Translations under genes and position numbers: made by a program
Shown here: positions 8,503-16,681 of the stretch, piece after piece
How positions within the stretch are numbered: the stretch's first letter is position 1
Layout: each line of letters starts with the position of its first letter
Notes under the pieces: model-generated
Told to the model about the DNA's origin: nothing
Databases searched by the model: none
What the model saw: the letters and a program-made list of their open reading frames with translations, nothing else
Assembly (NCBI GenBank): GCA_035530275.1
Contig: DATKVC010000006.1
Coordinates: 81,564 to 145,563, forward strand
Length of the DNA: 64,000 nt
Direction of reading: 5' to 3'
Origin: CAIJMU01 sp035530275
GTDB taxonomy: Bacteria > Spirochaetota > Spirochaetia > Treponematales > Rectinemataceae

Positions 8503-9416
8503 GGAGCGCTACGTGGCGAGGGATAGAAGCCCTCCTCGACGAGCCGCGCGAGCCTCGCCCGAGCCGGTTCGAGATCCTCCGGCCAGGTAAGCCCGAACCA
8601 GGCATCGTCGGTCGGAAGTGCCCTGACCTTTGCCTGTCCCCGCCTGATAGCGATGTCGACCAGGGCGGGAAGATAGAACTCCGCCGTTGGCGAGTCGCCC
8701 TCGTCGCGGAGAAAGTCGCGAAACAGCGTCTCGCAGGTTCCGAATATCCTCGGCGTAAAACCCCAGAGGTTCATCGACACGAAGGCCCCGCCGTCGACCC
8801 GGATTTCCTCGCCATCGGGCCTTACCGAGATACAACTCCGCCCTGGTCCCGGCCCCGACCCCTCGATGATGGCTCCATGCTCCTCCACTCCCCTGAGGAA
8901 TCCCCGGTCATCGACCTCGCAGATGCCTCGGGCCACGGGACCGTTGGGACTCGTCGTGTTGTTCAGGCGATAGGCCGCCATGCAGTACTCGGTGGAATCC
9001 CAGGCGGAAGTGGCGAGAAAATCGTGAACAACTCTCAGCGATTCCCTTCCATACCAATCGTCTGCGTTGACCACCGCGAAGGGGGTCTTCATGACAGCCT
9101 CGGCGCAAAGTAGGGCATGACCTGTCCCCCAGGGCCTGGGGCGTGTTGGCGCGGGAAGTCCGGCCAGGGAGTCAGGCTCCTGGAACACGAGGCCGGTGGG
9201 AAGGCCGCGCGGGAGCCGAGGAAAGATGCTCTCGACGAAATCGGTCTCCATCTCACGCCTTATGACAAAGACGATCTCGTCGAAACCGACTGCCGCCGCA
9301 TCGTGGGCCGAGTATTCGAGGATCGATTCCCCCCCTGGTCCCAGGGCAGTGAGTTGCTTGAGGCCGCCGAATCGCGAGCCCAGGCCGGCGGCAAGCACGA
9401 GCAGGGAGGTCTTCAT
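8496..9416 (-). CDS. Nucleotidyltransferase family protein (sugar-1-phosphate NTP transferase fold)
   Basis: A 306-residue protein beginning MKTSLLVLAAGLGSRFGGLK, the classic GxGxRxG-K nucleotide-binding loop of sugar nucleotidyltransferases. The metal/sugar site motif VVNADDWYG follows at about residues 110-118. The open frame extends 20 codons upstream, but the ATG at 9416 puts the Rossmann-like strand at the N-terminus as in relatives. It is divergent from the beta-helix protein at 9496 and may act with it on a nucleotide sugar; that pairing and the substrate are inference. Confidence 0.82.
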   Translation of the reverse strand: MKTSLLVLAAGLGSRFGGLKQLTALGPGGESILEYSAHDAAAVGFDEIVFVIRREMETDFVESIFPRLPRGLPTGLVFQEPDSLAGLPAPTRPRPWGTGHALLCAEAVMKTPFAVVNADDWYGRESLRVVHDFLATSAWDSTEYCMAAYRLNNTTSPNGPVARGICEVDDRGFLRGVEEHGAIIEGSGPGPGRSCISVRPDGEEIRVDGGAFVSMNLWGFTPRIFGTCETLFRDFLRDEGDSPTAEFYLPALVDIAIRRGQAKVRALPTDDAWFGLTWPEDLEPARARLARLVEEGFYPSPRSAPW

Positions 9417-9495
9417 GGTCGCATGATAGCCGGAAGCGGGGCCTCGCGGCAGGCCCGAGCTTGACCGCGATTCCACGCGGCCCGATCATGGGAGA

Positions 9496-10185
9496 ATGGA
9501 CAAATACGATCTTTCCCCCGCCGCCTTCCTTGATCTCTCCAAAAGCATCGCCGCCCCCATCTTCTCGGGCATCGATCGGGTCTGGGAGGCGATAGCCCGC
9601 ATCGAGGCCTTCGTCCTGAGCCTCGTCGCGAATCCGCCCGAGGGCTACGAACGCGTCGGCGAGCTCGTGATCGCCCACCGGGAGGCAAAGATAGCCGCCA
9701 GCGCCGAGCTCCTCGGGCCGGCCGTGATCGGGAGGGGCGCGGAAGTCGGACCGGGTGCCTGGATCAGGGCCTTCGTTCTCATGGGCGACTTCTCCGTCGC
9801 TGGCCACGCCTCGGAACTCAAGAATTGCATCCTTTTCGACGGCGCCCTCGCGGCCCACTTCAATTACGTCGGCGACTCTATCCTCGGCTCCGGCTCCCAT
9901 CTCGGCGCCGGAGCCCTCCTTTCCAATCAGCGTTCTGACAAGGCGGAGGTCGTCTTCCATGGTCCCGGGGAGCTCGCGATTCCGACGGGCCTCGCCAAGT
10001 TCGGCTCCGTACTCGGCGACGGGGTGGAAATCGGCTGCAACGCAGTCTGCTTTCCCGGCACCCTGATCGGCAGGGGATCGACGGTCTATCCCCTCGCGCC
10101 GGTCCGGGGATACGTGCCGCCCTTCTCGATCGTAAAGGAGGCCTCACGCGTCGTTTCAAAGCGCGAGGCGGCCGCCCGTGGCTAG
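9496..10185 (+). CDS. Left-handed beta-helix protein (acyl/sugar transferase-like, GlmU C-terminal type)
   Basis: A 229-residue protein with hexapeptide-repeat character from about residue 65 onward: IAASAELLGPAVIGRGAEVG, later GSHLGAGALLSN and DGVEIGCNAVCFPGTLIG. It resembles the C-terminal acetyltransferase/binding half of GlmU-like sugar nucleotidyltransferases, while the N-terminal 60 residues are helical. Its divergent neighbour supplies the nucleotidyltransferase fold, so the pair may be a split GlmU-like system. No catalytic histidine could be assigned with confidence. The start ATG lies 80 bases from the divergent start at 9416. Confidence 0.72.
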   Translation: MDKYDLSPAAFLDLSKSIAAPIFSGIDRVWEAIARIEAFVLSLVANPPEGYERVGELVIAHREAKIAASAELLGPAVIGRGAEVGPGAWIRAFVLMGDFSVAGHASELKNCILFDGALAAHFNYVGDSILGSGSHLGAGALLSNQRSDKAEVVFHGPGELAIPTGLAKFGSVLGDGVEIGCNAVCFPGTLIGRGSTVYPLAPVRGYVPPFSIVKEASRVVSKREAAARG

Positions 10186-10816
10186 CTCGACGCGGTCCGT
10201 AGGTACGGCGAGGAAGAAGTCGGTCATCTTCGATTTCGGCAACGTCTTGAGCATCCTCGACAGGCCCGCCACCGATCGGGCCTTCGCAGCGCACTGCAAT
10301 CTTTCACCCGAAGAGGTCGGGTTGCGGCTCTGGTCCGACGGCCTCCTCTTCGATCTCGAAACGGGAAGGATCGACGCACGGGAGCATTTCGAGCGGGTCA
10401 AGAAAGCCCTGGGCGCCGATGATTCTTGGAATTATGACGAGTACGACGAGGAGTTCATGCGCTGCATCCTCCCCCATCCTCCCGGACGGGCGGCTCTCAG
10501 GGCGGCGTCGGAAGCGGGGCACAGGACCTTCATACTCTCGAACACCTCCTTTCTCCATTCGCGGGCCATCTTCCTCGATGAGACCCTCGCCGGCCTGCCG
10601 GAGCTCTACGCCCTCTCGTACAAAATCGGCTGCATGAAACCCGATCCCCGCATCTGGCGCTGGCTTCTCGAACGGGCGGGCCTGGAGCCTGAGGACTGCG
10701 TCTACGTGGACGACATCGAGGCCTATTGCGCGGCTGCCGGCGCCCTCGGCATGGGGACAGTCACCTACGACTTTCGGGTGGACGATCTCTGGCGGAAACT
10801 CGAAGTGATACTATAA
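10178..10816 (+). CDS. HAD-superfamily hydrolase (YihX-like phosphatase)
   Basis: A 212-residue HAD phosphatase. Motif I is FDFGNVL (about 20-26), motif II is FILSNTS, and motifs III/IV lie in GCMKPDPRIWRWLLE and CVYVDDIEAY. The DxG form of motif I (FDFGN) is usual for the YihX/epoxide-hydrolase-N subgroup, which dephosphorylates small sugar phosphates. It begins at GTG 10178, overlapping the previous gene by eight bases, so it is probably co-translated with the beta-helix gene. A copy of the GGGACAGTCACC repeat is embedded near its 3' end. The physiological substrate is unknown. Confidence 0.82.
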   Translation: MASSTRSVGTARKKSVIFDFGNVLSILDRPATDRAFAAHCNLSPEEVGLRLWSDGLLFDLETGRIDAREHFERVKKALGADDSWNYDEYDEEFMRCILPHPPGRAALRAASEAGHRTFILSNTSFLHSRAIFLDETLAGLPELYALSYKIGCMKPDPRIWRWLLERAGLEPEDCVYVDDIEAYCAAAGALGMGTVTYDFRVDDLWRKLEVIL

Positions 10817-10918
10817 TTACCTGATCGCGGCTTCGAAGGGTCGGCCAGGGGCGAGGAAGAGGTACCTGATTCGCCCGGGCGCCGACAGGTGAAAGGGGCC
10901 GCCAACGGAGGTTCCAGC

Positions 10919-11893
10919 ATGAAAAGAAGTGTTTTCCTCTTCCTCGGCCTGGCCCTTGCCCTCGGTTCCTGGGCCGCGCCGACGAAGGTCGTCGTCTACA
11001 CCGCCCACGAGGACTCGATCCTCAACGCCCTCGCCCCCCGCTTCGAAAAGGAGACGGGCATCAAGCTCGACTACGTCAAGCTCGCCTCGGGGGATGTCAT
11101 CAAGCGGGCCAAGGCCGAGTCCGCCAACCCCCAGGCCGACGTCATCTGGAGCATAGGCGGCGAGCAACTCGAGGCTGAGAACGCCATCCTCGCCCCCTAT
11201 ACCCCCAAGGAATGGGACAAGATCGCGTCGGTCTTCAAAGTCGGTACCAATTGGTTGCCCTATACAGGTATCATGAACGTCTTCGTCGTCAACACGAACA
11301 TGCTGAGCGCGGACAAGATGCCGAAGACCTGGACCGATCTCATGGACCCGCGCTTCAACAAGCTCATCTCCTCGGCGCGGGCCGACAAGTCGGGTTCTTC
11401 CTATATGCAACTCTGCAACACACTTCTCGTCTACAAGGACAGGGGCTGGGACGTCTATAAGGGCATAATGCAGAACATGGTTATTTCCGCCAGCTCGGGC
11501 TCGGTGCCCAAATTCGTCAACGACGGGGAGCAGGCCGTCGGCATAACCCTCGAGGACAACGCCTACCGCTACGTCAAGGGCGGCGGTCCGGTCGCGATCG
11601 TCTATCCGGCCGACGGCACGGTGGCTGCCCCCGACGGCATCGCCCTCCTCAAGGGCGCCCCTGACGCCGAGGCCGGCAAGATCTTCATCGATTGGTGCCT
11701 CTCCAAGCCGGTACAGGAGTACCTCGTCGACGCCATGTATCGCAGATCGGTGCGCACCGACTGCAAGGACCCGCCGGGCCTACCGGCCATCAGCACCATA
11801 AAGACCATTTCCTACGACTTTGGTTGGGCCGCGAAGAACAACAAGGAATTCGTAAAGAAGTTCGCCGACATCGCCATGGATTTGGGTCTCTAA
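10919..11893 (+). CDS. Iron(III)-type ABC transporter solute-binding protein
   Basis: A 324-residue secreted binding protein: signal peptide MKRSVFLFLGLALALGSWAA, then KVVVYTAHEDSILNALAPRF and FEKETGIKLDYVKLASGDVI, the opening of the extracellular family 1/FutA-AfuA group. The ATG at 10919 has a GGAGG site seven bases upstream. Later segments such as PQADVIWSIGG and VAIVYPADGTVAAPDGIALL fit ferric-ion or related anion binders. The double-tyrosine iron site of FbpA was not obvious, so the ligand (Fe3+, phosphonate, thiamine or sulfate-like) stays open. The ATPase and permease follow after a hairpin-rich 245-base gap. Confidence 0.83.
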   Translation: MKRSVFLFLGLALALGSWAAPTKVVVYTAHEDSILNALAPRFEKETGIKLDYVKLASGDVIKRAKAESANPQADVIWSIGGEQLEAENAILAPYTPKEWDKIASVFKVGTNWLPYTGIMNVFVVNTNMLSADKMPKTWTDLMDPRFNKLISSARADKSGSSYMQLCNTLLVYKDRGWDVYKGIMQNMVISASSGSVPKFVNDGEQAVGITLEDNAYRYVKGGGPVAIVYPADGTVAAPDGIALLKGAPDAEAGKIFIDWCLSKPVQEYLVDAMYRRSVRTDCKDPPGLPAISTIKTISYDFGWAAKNNKEFVKKFADIAMDLGL

Positions 11894-11934
11894 GGCTCCA
11901 TCGACATCCGGGCCGGTCGCGGTCCGGTATATCA

Positions 11935-12076
11935 AGGCGCCCCTCCCCGACGGATCGGGCGCCTACCAATCCTTGCGATAGTAGTGCGACACGCAAAGCG
12001 TGTCGCGAAATTGAGGTAAGGATTCGTGTTGCGGCTCCCGACGTGATGAATCGCCGGTCGCGATTCATCACGTCGG
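11935..12076. other. Three strong hairpins inside the iron-type transporter operon
   Basis: The 245-base gap between the binding-protein and ATPase genes holds three inverted repeats. These are 11935-11942 with 11957-11964 (8 bp), 11986-11994 with 11998-12006 (9 bp, three-base loop AAA), and 12038-12054 with 12060-12076 (17 bp, perfect, five-base loop). None is followed by a convincing T-run. Stabilising 3' hairpins that keep the binding-protein mRNA abundant relative to the rest of the operon would be usual. A repeat element or attenuator is also possible. Confidence 0.7.
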
Positions 12077-12138
12077 CCGCTGTTTAGGTAGGACTGCTTT
12101 CGCAAGCCGCAATATCCATTTCCCGGAGGGCCAGCGCC

Positions 12139-13257
12139 ATGACGAGCATCCGCATCGCCGATCTGGAAAAGCGCTTCGGCGAGGTGAAGGCCCTTTCCGA
12201 CGTCAATCTCGACATCGGAAAGGGCGAGTTCTTCACCCTCCTGGGGCCCTCGGGCTGCGGCAAGACCACCCTTCTCCGTACCATCGCCGGCTTTTACCGC
12301 CAGGACAAGGGTGAGGTCTGGCTCGGCGACGAGAGGGTGGACGACCTTCCGGCTCATCGTCGAGACACGGGCATGGTTTTCCAGAACTACGCGGTATTCC
12401 CTCACATGACGGTCTTCGAGAACGTGGCCTACGGCCTTCGCGTCCGCAGGCTTTCAAGGGCGGAAATCGAGAGGCGGGTCGCCGCGGCGCTCAAGACCGT
12501 GCACCTCGAGGGCTACGAGAAGCGCACGCCGGACCAGCTCTCCGGCGGGCAGCAGCAGCGGGTCGGCCTGGCCCGCGCGATGGCCGTCGAGCCCCGGGTC
12601 CTCCTCTTCGACGAACCCCTCTCCAACCTCGACGCCAAGCTCCGCGTCGAGATGCGCGACGAGATCAGGGCCGTGCAGAAGCAGCTCGGCATCACCGCGA
12701 TCTACGTGACCCACGATCAGGAGGAGGCCTTGGTCATCTCGGACCGCATCGCCGTAGTTTCTGGCGGGCGCATCCAGCAGGTCGGACCACCCTGGGAAAT
12801 CTACAAGGACCCCGCGACCCTCTTCGTGGCATCCTTCGTGGGGAAGGTCAACCTCCTCCCCGCCGAACTCGGCGCTCTTCGCGGACCGGGACTCAGGGAG
12901 GCGAAGGCCGGGTCCCTCGACCTCCTCGTTCCCGATCCCGGCGAGCTCCCCGACAGGGAAGTGACTATTGCCTTCCGGCCCGAAGACGCGATGGAAGACC
13001 CGACGCGGGGCGACGCCAACCTCGTCAGCGGAAGGGTCATCGGCTCGAGCTTCCTCGGCACCGTGGCGATCATGGAGATCGACTGCGGGGGAACCCGCCT
13101 CCTGATCGAACGCCACAGGCCGAAGGAAGGCGACATTCCTCCGAATGGAGCCGCTATGGATGTCGCCCTTCCGCCCGAGGCGCTGATGCTTTTCGACACG
13201 AAGAGCGGCGCGCGGCTGAGGCCGGCGGATCTCGGGGCGGGAAGGAAGGAGCGATGA
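12139..13257 (+). CDS. ABC transporter ATPase, FbpC/PotA type
   Basis: A 372-residue importer ATPase. Walker A GPSGCGKTT (about 36-44), signature LSGGQQQRVGLARAMA, Walker B VLLFDEPLSNLDAKLR and the switch histidine in YVTHDQEEAL are all intact. The C-terminal 130 residues form the TOBE region usual for the CUT1/iron(III) group (IAFRPEDAMEDP, GSSFLGTVAIMEID). It overlaps the permease gene by four bases. It powers the membrane complex formed with the fused permease downstream and the binding protein upstream. Confidence 0.92.
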   Translation: MTSIRIADLEKRFGEVKALSDVNLDIGKGEFFTLLGPSGCGKTTLLRTIAGFYRQDKGEVWLGDERVDDLPAHRRDTGMVFQNYAVFPHMTVFENVAYGLRVRRLSRAEIERRVAAALKTVHLEGYEKRTPDQLSGGQQQRVGLARAMAVEPRVLLFDEPLSNLDAKLRVEMRDEIRAVQKQLGITAIYVTHDQEEALVISDRIAVVSGGRIQQVGPPWEIYKDPATLFVASFVGKVNLLPAELGALRGPGLREAKAGSLDLLVPDPGELPDREVTIAFRPEDAMEDPTRGDANLVSGRVIGSSFLGTVAIMEIDCGGTRLLIERHRPKEGDIPPNGAAMDVALPPEALMLFDTKSGARLRPADLGAGRKER

Positions 13258-14924
13258 GAAGCGGCGCCGCTGCGCCCCGACGCGTCGACGTCTGGACCTT
13301 CGTCACCCTCGGGGGCTTCGCCCTCGTCCTCGTCTTCCTGATCTGGCCCCTCGCGGATGTCTTCCGCTACAGCTTCACGGACAAGGAAACGGGGTTAATA
13401 TCCTTTTCTAACTGGGTCGAGTTCCTCTCGAAGAAGTACTATCTAAGAGCTTTTTCCCACTCCCTTTTCGTGGGCTTCATGACCACCGGCCTGGCCCTCC
13501 TCTTCGGCATACCCCTGGCCTTCTTTACAACGCGCTACCGGATACGCGGCTCCGCCATGCTCAATACGGTCGCGGTTCTCGCCCTCCTCTCTCCGCCTTT
13601 CATAGGAGCCTATTCCTGGGTCACCATGCTCGGACGCAACGGCTTCCTCCGCACTGCCCTCTCCTCCATCGGGATTTCCCTGCCGCCGATATATGGCGCC
13701 CTCGGCATCATCTTGACCGATTCGCTGCAGTATTACCCCTTCGTGGCCTTGATGACGGCGGGAGCCCTCACCACGATCGACCGCTCCCTCGAGGAAGCCT
13801 CGGAGAACCTCGGCGCCTCGGCCACCCGGACCTTCTTTCGCGTCACCCTCCCCCTTGTGTTGCCCTCGGTGACAGGCGGGGCCCTTATCACCTTCATGAT
13901 GTCCCTGTCCAACTTCGGGACGCCCATGATCATCGGCGGCAACTACCTCGTACTTCCGACCCTCGCCTACAACCTCTTTACGAGCGAGATCGCCGAGCGG
14001 CCCGGCATGGCGAGCACGGTTTCCCTCATCCTCATCCTCTGCGCGGCGGCCGTCATCGCCCTGCAGCAGTGGGCTTCGACGAGGCGCAAATACGCGAGCA
14101 TGCTCGTGAACCGTCCACTTCGCAAGCGACTCGGCGGCCTGTCTTCGGCACTCGCCCATCTCGTCTGCTACGGCATCGTCGGGCTCTCCGCCCTCCCCCT
14201 CGCCGTCGTCGTGTTCTATTCCTTCAAGAAGACGAGCGGCCCGGTCTTCAAGCCGGGTTTCAGCCTCGACAGCTACCGCCAGATCTTCTTCGACGTGCCC
14301 AAGACCGTGACGAACAGCTTCGTCTACTCTCTTGTCGCCGTGGCCCTCATCGCCTTCGTCGGAACCCTCCTCGGCTTCGTCCTCGCGAGGAGGCGCACCA
14401 TCGCGGCCCGGATCCTCGACCCCCTCCTGATGATCCCCTACATCGTGCCCGGCACCGTCCTCGGGATCGGCTACATAGTTGTCTTCAACCGGAAGCCCAT
14501 CTACCTCGTCGGCACGGCGGTAATAATAATTATCATGTATTTTATCAGACGCCTGCCCTACTCCGTCCGCTCGGCGGCCTCGATACTCAAGCAGATCGAC
14601 CCCGCCCTCGAGGAGGCAGGCATCAACCTCGGCTCGCCTCCGGGCAGGACCTTCCGCACCGTCACCCTCCCCCTCATGAAGGCGGGCATCGTGTCGGGAG
14701 CCATCATGAGCTGGGTCACCTCGATGAACGAGCTCTCGGCCTCGATCCTGCTTTATGTCGGCAAGACCATGACCATGCCCATCAAGGTCTACCTTTCGGT
14801 CCTCGACGGCATGTTCGGCACGGCCAGCGCCATGTCGACCATCCTCCTCGCCGTCACGGGACTCGCCCTCTACCTCGTCAACCGATGGACCGGCAAGGCG
14901 GGGGAGAGCGTCATCGCGGCGTGA
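13254..14924 (+). CDS. Fused ABC permease, FbpB type
   Basis: A 556-residue inner-membrane protein with two BPD_transp_1 permease domains in tandem, as in iron(III) permease FbpB. Each half has an EAA-type loop: EEASENLGASATRTFFRVTL at about residues 181-200 and EEAGINLGSPPGRTFRTVTL at about 456-475. Around twelve membrane helices are predicted. It starts within the end of the ATPase gene and closes the operon; nagB converges from the other side ten bases later. Confidence 0.9.
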   Translation: MRSGAAAPRRVDVWTFVTLGGFALVLVFLIWPLADVFRYSFTDKETGLISFSNWVEFLSKKYYLRAFSHSLFVGFMTTGLALLFGIPLAFFTTRYRIRGSAMLNTVAVLALLSPPFIGAYSWVTMLGRNGFLRTALSSIGISLPPIYGALGIILTDSLQYYPFVALMTAGALTTIDRSLEEASENLGASATRTFFRVTLPLVLPSVTGGALITFMMSLSNFGTPMIIGGNYLVLPTLAYNLFTSEIAERPGMASTVSLILILCAAAVIALQQWASTRRKYASMLVNRPLRKRLGGLSSALAHLVCYGIVGLSALPLAVVVFYSFKKTSGPVFKPGFSLDSYRQIFFDVPKTVTNSFVYSLVAVALIAFVGTLLGFVLARRRTIAARILDPLLMIPYIVPGTVLGIGYIVVFNRKPIYLVGTAVIIIIMYFIRRLPYSVRSAASILKQIDPALEEAGINLGSPPGRTFRTVTLPLMKAGIVSGAIMSWVTSMNELSASILLYVGKTMTMPIKVYLSVLDGMFGTASAMSTILLAVTGLALYLVNRWTGKAGESVIAA

Positions 14925-14934
14925 GAGGCGACGG

Positions 14935-15729
14935 CTACTCGAGCTCGTTGTCGAAGTTCCTCTCTTCGATTTCCCTGAAATACTTGACCGTCCCCACCTT
15001 GCATTCCATCGTCGAGTCCTCGTCGCAGACGAGGATGGCCTTCGGGTGGAGTTGGAGGCAGCTCACGGTCCAGAGGTGGTTGACCCCTTCCTCGATGGCG
15101 TGGTGGAGGGCGCGGGCCTTGGCGAGGCCGGAGACGAGGATGAGGACTTCCTTCGCGTCCATGATGGTGCCGACGCCGACGGTCAGGGCGGTGGCCGGAA
15201 CCTTGTCGGGATCGCCGCCGAAGAAGCGGGAGTTCATGACCTTGGTGTCCATGGTCAGCGTCTTCACCCTCGTACGCGAGGCGAGGGAGGAGCCGGGCTC
15301 GTTGAAAGCGATATGACCGTCGGCGCCCACCCCGCCGACGAAGAGGTCGATGCCCCCGAGGGCCTTCATTTTATCCTCATAACGCTTACATTCAGCCTCG
15401 AGGTCACGGGCGTTGCCGTCGAGGATGTTCACGTTCTCCCTCCGGATGTCGATCCGCGAGAAGAGGTTCTTCCACATGAAGCTGTGGTAGCTCTCGGGGT
15501 GCTCCTCGGGCAGGCCGACGTACTCGTCCATGTTGAAGGTGACGACCTTCTTGAACGAGACCTTGCCCGCCTCGCAGAGGGCGATGAGTTCGCGGTACAT
15601 ACCGAGGGGCGACGATCCCGTGGGCAGTCCCAGCACGAGTTCTCCGCCGGCCTCGTTGACGCGCCGTGCTACATAGTTGGCGGCCCAGCGCGAAACGGTG
15701 GCGTAATCCGGCCTGATCACGAGTCTCAT
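14935..15729 (-). CDS. nagB: Glucosamine-6-phosphate deaminase
   Basis: A 264-residue enzyme, the normal length for NagB (about 266), converting glucosamine-6-phosphate to fructose-6-phosphate and ammonia. Motifs: LGLPTGSSPLGMYREL (phosphate loop), FNMDEYVGLPEEHPESYHSF (catalytic Asp) and FVGGVGADGHIAFNEPGSSL (catalytic His and Glu). All key residues are present. It stands alone on the minus strand. No nagA or PTS gene is adjacent, so the source of the amino sugar is not evident here. Confidence 0.95.
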   Translation of the reverse strand: MRLVIRPDYATVSRWAANYVARRVNEAGGELVLGLPTGSSPLGMYRELIALCEAGKVSFKKVVTFNMDEYVGLPEEHPESYHSFMWKNLFSRIDIRRENVNILDGNARDLEAECKRYEDKMKALGGIDLFVGGVGADGHIAFNEPGSSLASRTRVKTLTMDTKVMNSRFFGGDPDKVPATALTVGVGTIMDAKEVLILVSGLAKARALHHAIEEGVNHLWTVSCLQLHPKAILVCDEDSTMECKVGTVKYFREIEERNFDNELE

Positions 15730-15848
15730 ATACTTCTCCTCGCCGAGGGAAACCCTCGGGCTGGGCCAGTATATGAAAGATCACCTACTTCGACGACTGC
15801 CCCGGGTCTGTCCGAAAACCGCCACCCGCATGCAAGCGGCGCCGGCCC

Positions 15849-16322
15849 TCAGCTCCTCTTGCCCCTTCGGTTCGATGCCAGCATCCAGGCGATGAGATAG
15901 GCTGCGGAGACGAAGCCGACGATGAAGAGGCTGCCCACGATGTCCACCATATGATGCACGCCCTCGTAGACCCTCGCGAGGCCGACGCCGACGGCCAGAA
16001 GGAGCCCGACCATGCCTGCCCAGGGGTTGGCGATCATCGTGATCGCGGCGGTGGCCGACAGGAGGAGGGTATGGTCGGAGGGAAAGCCGTTATCGGCCGA
16101 GGAGGGAATCAAGGGTGTCGTCCCCTGCACGACGAAGGGTCGGGGATCCTGGATGATTCCATGGAGGAGGAAGGCGAAGGCCAGCGAAAGTCCCCCGATG
16201 AAGACCGAGGCCAGGAGGAGTTCCAAGAGACGTCTTCGCTGGAAGGCCACGATGTAGAGTACTTCGGCGAGAATGACGACGATGAAAAGGTAGCGTGCGA
16301 CGAAGGCGATGAAAGCTTGCAT
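15849..16322 (-). CDS. PAP2-family membrane phosphatase
   Basis: A 157-residue membrane protein with four or five helices and the three phosphatase motifs: C1 as HGIIQDPRPF (a histidine where lysine is usual), C2 as GFPSDHTLL and C3 as ARVYEGVHHMVDIVGS. The family dephosphorylates lipid phosphates such as undecaprenyl pyrophosphate or phosphatidic acid at the membrane. It is shorter than BcrC/PgpB types. It is divergent from the lysine operon promoter region. Confidence 0.82.
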   Translation of the reverse strand: MQAFIAFVARYLFIVVILAEVLYIVAFQRRRLLELLLASVFIGGLSLAFAFLLHGIIQDPRPFVVQGTTPLIPSSADNGFPSDHTLLLSATAAITMIANPWAGMVGLLLAVGVGLARVYEGVHHMVDIVGSLFIVGFVSAAYLIAWMLASNRRGKRS

Positions 16323-16398
16323 TCCTTTAGGCTAGCATTTCCGATCGACTGATGCCAGATCGCCGCCGGGCCCTTCGACTCGCGATGATGTCACGGAC

Positions 16399-16428
16399 TT
16401 GTCATTGCCTCGGCGCCCGTGGTATTTT
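16399..16428 (+). promoter_or_regulatory. Probable promoter of the lysine operon
   Basis: TTGTCA at 16399-16404 and TATTTT at 16423-16428 with an 18-base spacer. Transcription would begin near 16435, exactly where the lysine riboswitch aptamer starts. Confidence 0.55.
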
Positions 16429-16435
16429 CCGAATG

Positions 16436-16583
16436 CCGATTGGAGGAGCGATCCCCATCAGTACCCCGTCCGGAGGAAGCTGCTTCCCGGGATGGCGGGT
16501 GAAAGGGGAGGATCGCCGAAGGGTGGGGCATAGCAAGCCCTGCCTTGGACGTCCGGGCTAATACCCGGCGGCTGTCGTGGGGC
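16436..16583 (+). promoter_or_regulatory. Lysine riboswitch (L-box)
   Basis: The conserved L-box blocks occur in order and at normal spacing. GGAGGAGCGATC and ATCAGTACCCC match the P1/P2 junction AGAGGUGCG..AGUA. GGGTGAAAGGGGAGGATCGC with CGAAGG right after it matches the GCUGAAAGGGG..UCGCCGAAG core. CGGCTGTCGTGG matches the closing GGCUGUCA strand. The aptamer binds lysine. It lies directly upstream of a five-gene lysine biosynthesis operon and is followed by a terminator-like hairpin, which is the expected repression design. Boundaries are by eye and uncertain by about five bases. Confidence 0.92.
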
Positions 16584-16609
16584 CTGTCCCCGCGGAGTGC
16601 CATCGCAAG

Positions 16610-16653
16610 CCGCCCTCACCCACCGTGGTCGGAAAGACCCGGGCGGTTTCTTT
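16610..16653 (+). terminator. Terminator hairpin of the lysine riboswitch expression platform
   Basis: CCGCCC (16610-16615) pairs with GGGCGG (16641-16646), with an inner GGTC/GACC stem, and is followed at once by TTTCTTT. It sits between the aptamer and the first gene. In addition the ribosome-binding site GGAGG (16671-16675) lies between two CTCC tracts that could sequester it, so translation control is also possible. Confidence 0.6.
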
Positions 16654-16681
16654 GGGATCTCCATCGGATTGGAGGTCCTCC

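Noticed and set aside
10817..11410. 197-residue leftward frame over the solute-binding protein gene
   Set aside because: Shadow of the plus-strand gene, which has a signal peptide and family motifs.
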